From NCBI GenBank assembly GCA_934630995.1, contig CAKTXU010000041.1, positions 1 to 9,846 of the forward strand: a stretch of 9,846 nt of DNA. The letters are read 5' to 3'. Both the position numbers and the translations under genes were made by a program. The stretch's first letter is position 1. Each line of letters starts with the position of its first letter. Below are positions 1 through 7,095 of the stretch, piece by piece. This DNA is from an uncultured Eubacteriales bacterium. Lineage in GTDB: Bacteria; Bacillota; Clostridia; Oscillospirales; Acutalibacteraceae. The notes under the pieces are model-generated. The model saw nothing but the letters and a program-made list of their open reading frames with translations, was not told the origin of the DNA and did not search any database.

Positions 1-33
1 GATAAAGACTGTTGACGCTTCTGCCTGTTATAA

Positions 34-126
34 CCGGCTGTGTGCGCTGGAGGGCGCATCCGTTGGCACGACTTGCCGGAGGAGGAGAAAAAGGCGCTCA
101 AGGCGTTTTATACGGCGCATACCTGA
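34..126 (+). CDS. possible C-terminal end of an upstream gene (partial, unidentified)
   Basis: The last 19 codons or so before the TGA at 124–126 read like a genuine charged protein tail (DLPEEEKKALKAFYTAHT) with GC-rich third positions. That frame is closed by a TAA at 31–33. The protein-like sequence before it (VDASACYNRLCALEG, bases 14–58) lies in another frame. A one-base loss near bases 45–60 would join the two. This could be a frameshifted gene end, a sequencing error, or chance. I recognise no family. The stop lies about 20 bases before the amidohydrolase start, so the two genes could be co-transcribed. Confidence 0.3.
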   Translation, partial: PAVCAGGRIRWHDLPEEEKKALKAFYTAHT

Positions 127-133
127 AATAGAC

Positions 134-139
134 AGGAGG
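134..139 (+). promoter_or_regulatory. ribosome binding site that sets a TTG start
   Basis: AGGAGG lies seven bases before the TTG at 147–149. No ATG or GTG in the same frame is comparably placed; the next in-frame ATG (192) would cut off the first beta strand of the protein. The site therefore supports TTG initiation. Confidence 0.7.
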
Positions 140-146
140 AGAGTAA

Positions 147-1742
147 TTGGCTGTGGAAAGAACGCTGTATGTCGGCGGGGACATCGTCAGGATGGAGGAG
201 GGGCCCCGTCCCGAGGCGGTACTACCAGAAAGCGGACGGATTGTGGCCGTCGGCTGCCGGAAAAAGCTGGAGAGGGAAGCGGGCAATGCTGCCATCGTTG
301 ATTTGCAGGGCGGTACGCTTCTGCCGGGATTTATCGATCCACACAGCCACATCACCGCTTTCGCTCAGACCCTGGGACTCGTCTCTCTGAGCGGTGCGGA
401 TAGCTTTGAGGAAATCGCCCGGCGTATCCGGGCGTTTCGGGAGAGTCGGAAGATGAAGCCTGGAGACTGGATCAACGGCTTCGGTTACGACCACAATCTT
501 CTCCGTGAGGGACGGCATCCCGACAAAGCGCTGCTGGATGCCGCAGCGCCGGACAATCCGGTGCTGATAGCCCACGCCTCGGGGCATATGGGCGTGGCCA
601 GCTCCGCCGCCCTGCAGGCCATGGGGATAACGGCAGACAGTCCGGATCCGTCTGGGGGAAGGATCGGGCGGACAGTGGACGATGAAGAACCGAACGGTTA
701 TTTGGAGGAGGCCGCCTTTCTTCACTCCGCTGAGGCGGTGCCCCAGCCATTACAGGAACAGCTCTGTGCGCAGCTCGACATGGCCCAGGATATTTATCTT
801 CAGCATGGCATTACCACGGTGCAGGACGGTCTGACCCGGCAAAAAGAGTGGGTCCTTTTGAAGGAGATGGCCGATAAGGGGCGGCTGAAGCTGGATACCG
901 TGTGCTATGTGGATGAGGCCCTCTGTCCGGAGCTTGTGTCACGGGATGCTCCGGTCTTCAGCCGCTATCGGAACAGGCTGAAAATCGGCGGGTATAAGCT
1001 CATTTTGGATGGGTCGCCGCAGGGGCGCACGGCATGGATGTCAACACCCTATTGCGGCGGGGAAGAGGGATATTGCGGTTATCCCGCTTATCGCCTGGAA
1101 GAGGTGGAGGCCTATTTGAGGCGGGCGGTGGAGGAGAAGAAGCAGATTCTGGTTCACTGTAATGGAGATGCGGCGGCTCAGCAGCTGTTGGATGCCTATG
1201 AGGCGGTACTGAATGGGCGCCCTTCCGTTATCCGCCCGGTGATGATTCACGCCCAGACCGTCCGAGCGGATCAGCTGGCCAGAATGGCGCGACTGGATAT
1301 GATTGCCTCCTTTTTTGTCGCCCATACCTACTATTGGGGCGACGTTCATCTGATGAATTTCGGCGGTGAACGGGCCCGCAGAATAAGCCCGGCGCACACG
1401 GCCCTGCGGGAAGGAGTCGTCTTTACCTTTCATCAGGATACCCCTGTTCTGCCGCCGGACATGCTGGATACCGTGTGGTGTGCGGTCAATCGTCTGAGCC
1501 GGAACGGTGTTTCCATGGGGAAAGAGGAGCGGATGTCCGTTTATAACGCGCTCAAGGCGGTGACAGTCAACGCCGCCTATCAGTATTTTGAAGAAGATGC
1601 CAAGGGCTCGATACGACCCGGTAAGGCTGCCGATTTCGTGGTTCTCAGCCGGAACCCGCTGGCCTGTCCGCCGGATGCGCTGCGCACCATTAAGGTGATG
1701 CGGACAATAAAGGCGGGGCAGACGCTGTATACGGCTTCATGA
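147..1742 (+). CDS. amidohydrolase family 3 (YtcJ-like) metal-dependent hydrolase
   Basis: This 531-residue cytoplasmic enzyme belongs to the amidohydrolase superfamily, YtcJ/amidohydrolase-3 branch. Members hydrolyse C–N bonds in amides, formamides or cyclic amides; the substrate here cannot be told from sequence. The N-terminal beta-sandwich strand (TLYVGGDIVRM) is followed by the metal-binding HxH in GFIDPHSH (His66, His68). Further family landmarks are GHMGVASSAAL (146–155), the GGYKLILDGS strand with Lys284 as a candidate bridging lysine, HCNGDAA (His337), MIHAQ (His368), and HQDTP with the catalytic-type Asp431. The C-terminal sandwich closes with GSIRPGKAADFVVL (487–500). No signal peptide is visible. 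The length is normal for the family (about 520–560). It starts at TTG behind a strong ribosome site and ends head-on with the ABC permease across a shared hairpin. Family is sure; substrate and pathway are unknown. Confidence 0.92.
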   Translation: MAVERTLYVGGDIVRMEEGPRPEAVLPESGRIVAVGCRKKLEREAGNAAIVDLQGGTLLPGFIDPHSHITAFAQTLGLVSLSGADSFEEIARRIRAFRESRKMKPGDWINGFGYDHNLLREGRHPDKALLDAAAPDNPVLIAHASGHMGVASSAALQAMGITADSPDPSGGRIGRTVDDEEPNGYLEEAAFLHSAEAVPQPLQEQLCAQLDMAQDIYLQHGITTVQDGLTRQKEWVLLKEMADKGRLKLDTVCYVDEALCPELVSRDAPVFSRYRNRLKIGGYKLILDGSPQGRTAWMSTPYCGGEEGYCGYPAYRLEEVEAYLRRAVEEKKQILVHCNGDAAAQQLLDAYEAVLNGRPSVIRPVMIHAQTVRADQLARMARLDMIASFFVAHTYYWGDVHLMNFGGERARRISPAHTALREGVVFTFHQDTPVLPPDMLDTVWCAVNRLSRNGVSMGKEERMSVYNALKAVTVNAAYQYFEEDAKGSIRPGKAADFVVLSRNPLACPPDALRTIKVMRTIKAGQTLYTAS

Positions 1743-1746
1743 CGAA

Positions 1747-1796
1747 ACAGAAAACACAGGAGAAAGGCATAAGCACCCTTCTCCTGTGTTTTCTGT
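1747..1796. terminator. bidirectional hairpin between convergent genes
   Basis: ACAGAAAACACAGGAGAA (1747–1764) and its exact reverse complement at 1779–1796 form an 18-bp perfect stem around a 14-base loop. The stem begins four bases after the amidohydrolase stop and ends one base before the permease stop (1798–1800). The outer stem is A/T rich, so either strand carries TTTTCTGT at the 3' arm. This fits a shared terminator, though no long uninterrupted T tract follows on either strand. Confidence 0.8.
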
Positions 1797-1797
1797 G

Positions 1798-4413
1798 TTA
1801 TAGATTTTCGTTTTTCAGGGCGTCAACGATATTTTCCTTGCGCACCTTGGACATGGCGTACATCATGGTGATAAAGACGATGGCGAAGACAGCCACTACG
1901 GCGATGATGACGCTGGTCCAGGGAATGAGCAGATTCATATCCACTCCTTCGCCCATGGATTTATTGATCAGCCAGCAGACGAGGAGGGAGACCGGCAAAC
2001 CGAACAACAATGCCTTGAGCCCATAGAAGATACACTCAAAATTGATCATCCTGTTGAAGCCGGAGGGGGTCATGCCGATGGATTTGAGCATAGCGAACTC
2101 CCGGCGGCGGAGATTGATATTGGTGGAGATGGTATTGAAGACGTTGGCAACCGTGATAAGGCTTATCAGGGTGATAAAGCCGTAGGAAAAGACGTCCACA
2201 ACCATGATGAGGCTCCTGCTCTGCTGCAGTCTAGCCTGGATGTTGAGAATGCTGCCTGAAAGGCCCAGTCCGCGCATCAGCCTTTGCGCCTCCGTCTCCA
2301 GGGTATCGGCGTTATCGGAGGTGGCGCTGATAAAAGAGGATTGGCGGCTTTCTTTGGAGAAACCGGAGAAGAGACTATCAAAAACAGAATCGGCGTAGAT
2401 AATGGTGAAGAGCCCGTCCGCCTGGATGTATTTCTGAAGCCCCAACGGCGCCGTATCCGCGTAATGGCCGGCTTCTGTCATGCGTTCTATCGCCGGTTCC
2501 GCTCCGTCGTCAGCGGAAAACTCGTTCAAAGCAAAGGAGGACGGTTTGGTGGTGAACAACTCGGAGACGGTATACTTTCCATCGGTATACAGGCGTTTCC
2601 AGTCGATGACGATTCCCTTGGGGTGCTGCGGATCGCTGTACTCATCTAGATTCAGACCCAGGGAAGACGCATATCGTTCGAATTCCATCCGGCCTAGGGC
2701 GTAAGCGATATAGCGGATTTTTACCCGTCCATCGTCCAGCAGCGGGGTATAGGAATCCTCGGCCGCGTACACCTCCGGCGGCACTGAAGTCTTGTCGACC
2801 GGCGTCCAGCCATAAAAAGCGCGTACGGAGGAGAGCTGCTTACAGCTGTCCAGACGGGAGACGGCGTCCGCCAGAATGGAAAGGTCTTCGTCTGTGGTTT
2901 GCTGTCCCATGCTTATCATCACATCGTAGTTCTGATCTGTGTATACAGCCTCGGTACCCACCTTCATGTTTTCGGTGAAGGCGCTGGCAGAGATGAAAAG
3001 AACCACACTGATGAAAAGAGAAAAGACAGTGGCCCGATACCGGCGGCGGTTCCTTCGGAAGTTTTTCAATGCGAGATCCCCTTCCATACCGAAGATTTTC
3101 CGGATGAAACGGGGCGTGCGGACCGCCCGAGCTTTGAGACGGATATCCTGTGTTTGCCGCATGGCATCGATAGCGGAGGATTTGGCCGCCCGCCTGGCAG
3201 GAATATACGCGGATATCAGGATCGTGACAAATCCGACAATGATAGCGGCAACGATGGCCAGGGGATAAACTGCCAGTCGGAATTCCACCTCGGCGCCGGA
3301 GCTGTTGGTCCCGAAGGAATCGTTGATGACACCGCTGAGGAGCTTCAGCGTGACGCCGATGCCGGTCACACCAGAGAGTATTCCCAGGGGCAGCCCTACT
3401 GCGCCGATGATGGCGGCCTCGTAGAAGACGGAATTGCGGATCTGCCGCGCGCTGGCGCCGACACCGGAGAGCATGCCGAACAGCTTGGAGCGTTCGCTGA
3501 CAGAGATGGCGAAGGCGTTATAGATGAGGGATATGGAGCCCACGGCGATAAGGGTCAGTAGAATCGCCGCCATACTGTAAAGAACACTGTTCAGGCTGTT
3601 GTTGTCGCCGTAACCCATATAATCGAGGATATCGCCGGATTTGTATTCCACGGCGTTGTCGTTCATGGATTTGTAAAGCGCCTGTCCCACAGGTACGCCG
3701 TCCCGTGCGCTGGAGGTGCGGATGTATGCAGCCAGGCGGTCGTCCGGTGCCAGAGCGGACGTGTCCATCACAGTTATTACCGTGTAGCCGGGCGCGGCAT
3801 AGGACTCAAATTTCGGCCGCATGCAAATGCCGACGATGGTGAAGGTTCGGGAGGCCGTATTGATGAGCTGTTCCTTTCCTTCTGTATAGGCATAAGAGAT
3901 ATTCTGGCCGATGGATTCGCCTTCTTCATTTATCCGATCGCCGATTTCCAGCGTGACGGTATCGCCTACACGGTAGGCCGCGCCGCCGGTGGATAACAGA
4001 TGCTCGGGGAGTAACAGCTCATTACTGTTTTCTGGAAGGCGTCCCTCGGCGAGCCTCACCGCCAGCATGTCAAAGGAGTCGGCAGTGAATTCTTCCAGGT
4101 AAAGGTAGGGTTTATCCTTATTTTCAATGGTGCCGGGTTCGGCATATCCCACGCCGTGGCGAAGCGCCGTCGCTTCGATTTTTTTCTCCTGCTCTAAAAG
4201 AGTGAGGCTGCCGGCAGGCATGTTGGCAAAGCGGATGTACCAGTTGCCCTCTGATTCGATGGATGCGCGGATCATGAAGTCCTGCATGCTGGAGACGAAG
4301 GTGGTGACAGCGGTAATCATGGCCGCCGACAGGATGACGCCGATGATGGTGACAATGGTGCGGGTTTTATTTTTCTTCAGGGTATTCCAGGTGACCTTGT
4401 TCAGCACGTTCAT
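1798..4413 (-). CDS. ABC transporter permease, FtsX/MacB-type, two FtsX domains
   Basis: This is the 871-residue membrane subunit of an ABC exporter. The layout is TM1 (about 18–40), a large extracytoplasmic domain (about 42–275), TM2–4 (about 278–303, 333–356, 381–404), a cytoplasmic stretch with a second N-terminal-like helix GDLALKNFRRNRRRYR (445–460), TM5 (about 461–479), a second large extracytoplasmic domain (about 481–738), then TM6–8 (about 740–763, 795–816, 833–855). Both halves carry FtsX-type post-TM segments: SERSKLFGMLSGVGASARQI (306–325) and RRREFAMLKSIGMTPSGF (769–786). Such permeases with a separate ATPase move peptides or lipoproteins, or work mechanically at the envelope; the cargo is unknown. 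The ATG overlaps the ATPase stop (ATGA), implying coupled translation. Context with a two-component system suggests a role in envelope stress or peptide antibiotic response, which is inference. Confidence 0.9.
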   Translation of the reverse strand: MNVLNKVTWNTLKKNKTRTIVTIIGVILSAAMITAVTTFVSSMQDFMIRASIESEGNWYIRFANMPAGSLTLLEQEKKIEATALRHGVGYAEPGTIENKDKPYLYLEEFTADSFDMLAVRLAEGRLPENSNELLLPEHLLSTGGAAYRVGDTVTLEIGDRINEEGESIGQNISYAYTEGKEQLINTASRTFTIVGICMRPKFESYAAPGYTVITVMDTSALAPDDRLAAYIRTSSARDGVPVGQALYKSMNDNAVEYKSGDILDYMGYGDNNSLNSVLYSMAAILLTLIAVGSISLIYNAFAISVSERSKLFGMLSGVGASARQIRNSVFYEAAIIGAVGLPLGILSGVTGIGVTLKLLSGVINDSFGTNSSGAEVEFRLAVYPLAIVAAIIVGFVTILISAYIPARRAAKSSAIDAMRQTQDIRLKARAVRTPRFIRKIFGMEGDLALKNFRRNRRRYRATVFSLFISVVLFISASAFTENMKVGTEAVYTDQNYDVMISMGQQTTDEDLSILADAVSRLDSCKQLSSVRAFYGWTPVDKTSVPPEVYAAEDSYTPLLDDGRVKIRYIAYALGRMEFERYASSLGLNLDEYSDPQHPKGIVIDWKRLYTDGKYTVSELFTTKPSSFALNEFSADDGAEPAIERMTEAGHYADTAPLGLQKYIQADGLFTIIYADSVFDSLFSGFSKESRQSSFISATSDNADTLETEAQRLMRGLGLSGSILNIQARLQQSRSLIMVVDVFSYGFITLISLITVANVFNTISTNINLRRREFAMLKSIGMTPSGFNRMINFECIFYGLKALLFGLPVSLLVCWLINKSMGEGVDMNLLIPWTSVIIAVVAVFAIVFITMMYAMSKVRKENIVDALKNENL

Positions 4414-5093
4414 ACGGTGATCACCTCGTCCTTGGCGATCCGGCCGTCCTGGATACTGATGATGCGATCCGCCTGAAGGGCAATTTTTTCGTCATGGGTG
4501 ATAACAATGAGGGTCTGATTGTATTTGCGGTTGTACAGCTTGAGCAGGTCGATGATCTCCGCGCTGTTTTTGCTGTCCAGATTGCCCGTCGGCTCGTCGG
4601 CCAGAACGATGGAGGGATTGTTCATCAGTGCCCGCCCGATGGACACCCTCTGCTGCTGGCCGCCGGAGAGCTGATTGGGCAGATGATGGAGCCGTCCGGT
4701 CAGGCCCAGAGTGGCCAGCAGGGTCTCCAGATGTTTGCGGTCTACCTTCCGTCCGTCCAAAAGCAGGGGAAGGGTCAGGTTTTCCTCAACGTCCAGCACC
4801 GGTATAAGGTTGAAGAACTGATAGACCAGACCGATCTGGCGGCGGCGGAAAATGGCCAGATTCGTCTGGTCCTGGGCGTATACATCCACACCGTCGATGT
4901 ATACCCTGCCCGCCGTGGGAACATCCACACCACCCAGAATATGGAGCAAGGTGGATTTGCCCGAACCGGAGGGGCCGATAATGGCAAGGAACTCCCCTTT
5001 TTGCACGGAGAAGGAGACATTGTCCAGCGCCTTGACCGCAGTTTCGCCTTTTCCGTAAATCTTGGATAGATTCTCAACGCGTAGAATTTCCAT
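4410..5093 (-). CDS. ABC transporter ATP-binding protein (LolD/MacB-type)
   Basis: This 227-residue ATPase powers the FtsX-type permease encoded immediately downstream. All motifs are intact: Walker A GPSGSGKST (40–48), Q-loop Gln92 (VYQFFNL), signature LSGGQQQR (142–149), Walker B IVLADEP (162–168) with Glu167, D-loop (GNLDS, 170–174) and switch His200. SGGQQQRVSIGRAL and DEPTGNLDS are typical of the MacB/LolD/SalX class. I start it at 5093 because AGGAGGT lies five bases upstream and MEILRVENLSKIYG is the usual beginning; an in-frame ATG at 5177 would add 28 residues that resemble nothing and run through the likely promoter. The stop overlaps the permease start by four bases. Confidence 0.95.
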   Translation of the reverse strand: MEILRVENLSKIYGKGETAVKALDNVSFSVQKGEFLAIIGPSGSGKSTLLHILGGVDVPTAGRVYIDGVDVYAQDQTNLAIFRRRQIGLVYQFFNLIPVLDVEENLTLPLLLDGRKVDRKHLETLLATLGLTGRLHHLPNQLSGGQQQRVSIGRALMNNPSIVLADEPTGNLDSKNSAEIIDLLKLYNRKYNQTLIVITHDEKIALQADRIISIQDGRIAKDEVITV

Positions 5094-5098
5094 GATGG

Positions 5099-5105
5099 AC
5101 CTCCT
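5099..5105 (-). promoter_or_regulatory. ribosome binding site deciding the ATPase start
   Basis: On the minus strand AGGAGGT is followed by five bases and the ATG at 5093–5091. The upstream in-frame ATG at 5177 has no such site, so the shorter protein is preferred. Confidence 0.8.
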
Positions 5106-5122
5106 GTTGATGTGATGCTCAT

Positions 5123-5128
5123 AGTATA
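5123..5128 (-). promoter_or_regulatory. -10 element of the ATPase–permease promoter
   Basis: TATACT on the minus strand, 29 bases before the ATPase ATG, is a good -10 hexamer. The position expected for a -35 (about 5146–5151) holds ATCTCC, far from TTGACA. A weak -35 with ordered repeats over and upstream of it is the pattern of an activator-dependent promoter, here presumably used by the linked response regulator. Confidence 0.55.
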
Positions 5129-5137
5129 TCCGTTCAA

Positions 5138-5178
5138 GGTGACGGGGAGATGACTGCTTTGGTGACAATTCCGTCACC
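5138..5178 (-). promoter_or_regulatory. candidate response-regulator operator at the ABC promoter
   Basis: On the minus strand the hexamers GTCACC, GTCATC and GTCACC start at 5166, 5154 and 5143, spaced 12 and 11 bases, about one helical turn each. The first is also the right half of a perfect inverted repeat, GGTGAC-N6-GTCACC (5161–5178). OmpR-family regulators commonly bind direct repeats with roughly this spacing next to -35 regions. A near-identical palindrome lies upstream of the regulator gene (6978–6992). Binding itself is inference. Confidence 0.55.
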
Positions 5179-5186
5179 GATGTTGT

Positions 5187-6194
5187 TCAGATGACCGTTT
5201 TATAAAAGCGGAGCTGGAAAACGGTACCCTTGCCGGGACGGCTCTCCACGGTGATGTCCCCGTTCTGGCGAAGAAGAATGCTCTTCGCCATGGCAAGGCC
5301 GATACCGACGCTTTCAGGCGCGGCATTTTTCCCCTTATAAAAACGGGTAAAGATATGCGGTACATCCTCCGGGGCAATTCCTTCGCCGTTGTCGGCTATC
5401 CGTATCTCCGTATACAGGGGATTATCGGTCCACTTTATATGAAGCAGGCCGCCGGCCGGGGTATGCTCCACGCAGTTTTTCAGGATATTCACCAAGGCCT
5501 CCTCTGTCCAGCGAGCATCGGCAATAAGAAATGCTTCCTTGGGTCCTTCCATTTTAAGGGCAAGCTCCTTGAGTTCTATAGGGATGAGCAGAGGGGACGA
5601 GGCCCGCTCCAGCAGCGCTGACACGGAAATAGTTTCCGGCCGCATTTCCGCGACACCTGCGTCCAGCTTGGAGAGCTTGAGCAGGGAGGAAACCAGCCAC
5701 TGAATCCGTTCCAGCTGGGTGTGGATCCGGCCGGTGAATTCCTTACGCTTTTTCTCCGGCAAACCGCTGTCCTGCAGCAGATCCGCCATGACCATCATGG
5801 AGGTCAGCGGGGTTTTAAGCTGATGGGAGATGTCCGCCAGGGAGTCTGAAAGCCGGATTTTTTCCTGCCGCAGCCGTTCGTTGTATTCCGAGAGGCGGGC
5901 GGTCACTTTATAGAGCTCGCTTTTGAGGATACTCAGCTCGCCCTCTTCGTTGTCCCGGATATCCAGCGTATATTCGCCGTCCGTAATCCGCTTGAGGTAT
6001 CCCGCCAGCTTTTGAATCTGCCGGTAGCGCCAGGCGGTGAATAGCAGGGAAACGGCTGACAGAAGAAGGCAGGCGAGCAGGATGAGAAGTCCGGCCGCCA
6101 GATCATATAAACATCCCAGCGCCGACAGAATCAGCGTTGCCAGGGTCAGCAGCACACAAAACTGCCGCACCTCCTGATTTCGAAAAAACTGCAT
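5187..6194 (-). CDS. sensor histidine kinase, short-loop intramembrane-sensing type
   Basis: This 335-residue membrane kinase should autophosphorylate on His124 and pass the phosphate to the adjacent response regulator. Two hydrophobic helices (about 12–28 and 33–53) are separated by only a few residues, so there is no extracytoplasmic sensor domain. A HAMP-like linker and coiled coil (about 56–115) follow, then HisKA with DISHQLKTPL (121–130). The ATPase domain shows the N box VNILKNCVEHT (235–245), G1 DNGEGI (268–273), F box IFTRFYKG (281–288) and G2 GIGLAM (297–302). Kinases of this build in Firmicutes often sense through a partner ABC transporter, which matches the FtsX-type transporter downstream. 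AGGAGG (minus strand, 6209–6204) lies nine bases before the ATG. It starts 18 bases after the regulator stop. The signal is unknown. Confidence 0.93.
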   Translation of the reverse strand: MQFFRNQEVRQFCVLLTLATLILSALGCLYDLAAGLLILLACLLLSAVSLLFTAWRYRQIQKLAGYLKRITDGEYTLDIRDNEEGELSILKSELYKVTARLSEYNERLRQEKIRLSDSLADISHQLKTPLTSMMVMADLLQDSGLPEKKRKEFTGRIHTQLERIQWLVSSLLKLSKLDAGVAEMRPETISVSALLERASSPLLIPIELKELALKMEGPKEAFLIADARWTEEALVNILKNCVEHTPAGGLLHIKWTDNPLYTEIRIADNGEGIAPEDVPHIFTRFYKGKNAAPESVGIGLAMAKSILLRQNGDITVESRPGKGTVFQLRFYKTVI

Positions 6195-6212
6195 AGGGCT
6201 TTGCCTCCTTCC

Positions 6213-6899
6213 TTATGGACAATCCACCTTATATCCCAGTCCCCGGACGGTCAGAATAATCCGGGGTGACTGGGGATCGTCCTCGATTTTTTCCCGGAGA
6301 CGTTTGATGTAGACGGTCAGGGTGTTGTCGTTGACGAAATCTCCGGAAACATCCCAAATCCCCTCAAGAAGCTGATTGCGGGAAAGAACCTGGCCGCCGT
6401 TGGTTATCAGGGTCATCAGCAGCCGGTATTCCAGTGCGGTGAGAAACACGTCTCTGCCGTCCTTGTACACCTTGCCCAAAGAGGCGTCAACCCGGACGCC
6501 GCCGAATTCATACACGTCCCTGCCACCGCTTTTCTGAACCCGCCGCAGAACGCTGCGTATACGGGAAATGAGCTCCCGGATACGGAATGGTTTTGTGATA
6601 TAATCATCCGCCCCCATGTCCAGCCCCATGACAACGTTACCTTCGTCGTCCCGTGCGGTGAGGAAAATTACCGCCGTGTCCGGCAGCCGTTTGGCCGCAC
6701 GGCAGATGTCGTAGCCGGTTCCGTCCGGCAGGGAGAGATCCAACAACGCTAAAGCAAATCGCTCCCGCTCCAAAGCGTCCAAAGCCTGGGCGACATTGCC
6801 GCACAGGAGAACCGCAAAGCCCTCCTGGCGCAGGGAGTATTCAAGTCCCAGGGCAATGTCGGCATCGTCCTCCACAAGGAGAATTTTTGGCTGAAGCAT
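6213..6899 (-). CDS. OmpR/PhoB-family response regulator
   Basis: This 228-residue regulator has an N-terminal receiver domain with acidic Asp11/Asp12 (LVEDD), phosphoacceptor Asp54 (LLDLSLPDG), Thr81 and Lys103 (ITKPF), followed by a winged-helix DNA-binding domain (about 130–226) with the recognition helix region NDNTLTVYIKRLREKI (190–205). It should act on promoters in the cytoplasm when phosphorylated by the kinase encoded 18 bases downstream. I place the start at 6899, giving MLQPKILLVEDD, with GGAGG ten bases upstream; the in-frame ATG at 6917 has its AGGA directly abutting and would itself consume the GGAGG. A palindrome upstream of this gene (6978–6992) also lies before the ABC genes, so it probably regulates both. 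Confidence 0.94.
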   Translation of the reverse strand: MLQPKILLVEDDADIALGLEYSLRQEGFAVLLCGNVAQALDALERERFALALLDLSLPDGTGYDICRAAKRLPDTAVIFLTARDDEGNVVMGLDMGADDYITKPFRIRELISRIRSVLRRVQKSGGRDVYEFGGVRVDASLGKVYKDGRDVFLTALEYRLLMTLITNGGQVLSRNQLLEGIWDVSGDFVNDNTLTVYIKRLREKIEDDPQSPRIILTVRGLGYKVDCP

Positions 6900-6949
6900 A
6901 TAGGTGTTTCCTCCCATTCCTGTCTATCGGGCCGGAAGCCCTTGTCCCC

Positions 6950-6955
6950 ATTGTA
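6950..6955 (-). promoter_or_regulatory. -10 element of the regulator–kinase promoter
   Basis: TACAAT on the minus strand, about 50 bases before the regulator ATG. The -35 position is poor (ATGCAA with a 17-base spacer). A GTCA half-site ends 22 bases upstream of this hexamer; in the ABC promoter one GTCA repeat lies exactly 22 bases before its -10 too. This fits activation by the encoded regulator. Confidence 0.5.
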
Positions 6956-6977
6956 ACCGATTTTACGCAGAATTGCA

Positions 6978-6992
6978 TGACGAATCCGTCAC
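6978..6992. promoter_or_regulatory. palindromic operator shared with the ABC promoter
   Basis: TGACGAATCCGTCAC here and TGACAATTCCGTCAC at 5163–5177 match at 13 of 15 bases, in the same orientation, both as TGAC and GTCA arms separated by six bases. One sits before the regulator gene and the other before the ATPase gene. The simplest reading is a binding site for the cassette's own response regulator. It also lies about 40 bases upstream of the divergent comEA-like promoter. Confidence 0.6.
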
Positions 6993-7032
6993 ATTAGGAA
7001 AAACTTCATCATGACTTGTGAGAAACGCTCAC

Positions 7033-7062
7033 TTGCCAATTTACGGCCTTCCAACGTACAAT
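7033..7062 (+). promoter_or_regulatory. promoter of the comEA-like gene
   Basis: TTGCCA (7033–7038) and TACAAT (7057–7062) are separated by 18 bases, a reasonable sigma-A promoter. Transcription would begin near 7069, about 27 bases before the chosen ATG, which makes the longer readings starting at 7018 impossible on this transcript. Confidence 0.55.
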
Positions 7063-7095
7063 AAACTGGTAGATACTGTAAGGGGGGCGAGGGTG

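Noticed and set aside
2899..3561. A 220-codon plus-strand frame inside the permease gene.
   Set aside because: The permease reading is continuous with clear FtsX segments; the plus-strand product is low in hydrophobic structure and has no ribosome site or family resemblance.
5094..5177. Longer ATPase start at 5177 (28 extra residues).
   Set aside because: The extension runs through the -10 element and operator repeats, has no good ribosome site and does not resemble ABC ATPases; AGGAGGT precedes the 5093 start.
5161..5178. GGTGAC-N6-GTCACC as a terminator after the kinase gene.
   Set aside because: The stem is only six base pairs and no T tract follows on the minus strand; its near copy before the regulator gene fits an operator better.
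6900..6917. Response regulator start at 6917.
   Set aside because: Its ribosome site would abut the ATG, while the GGAGG it would encode serves the downstream ATG at 6899, which gives the standard beginning of a receiver domain.
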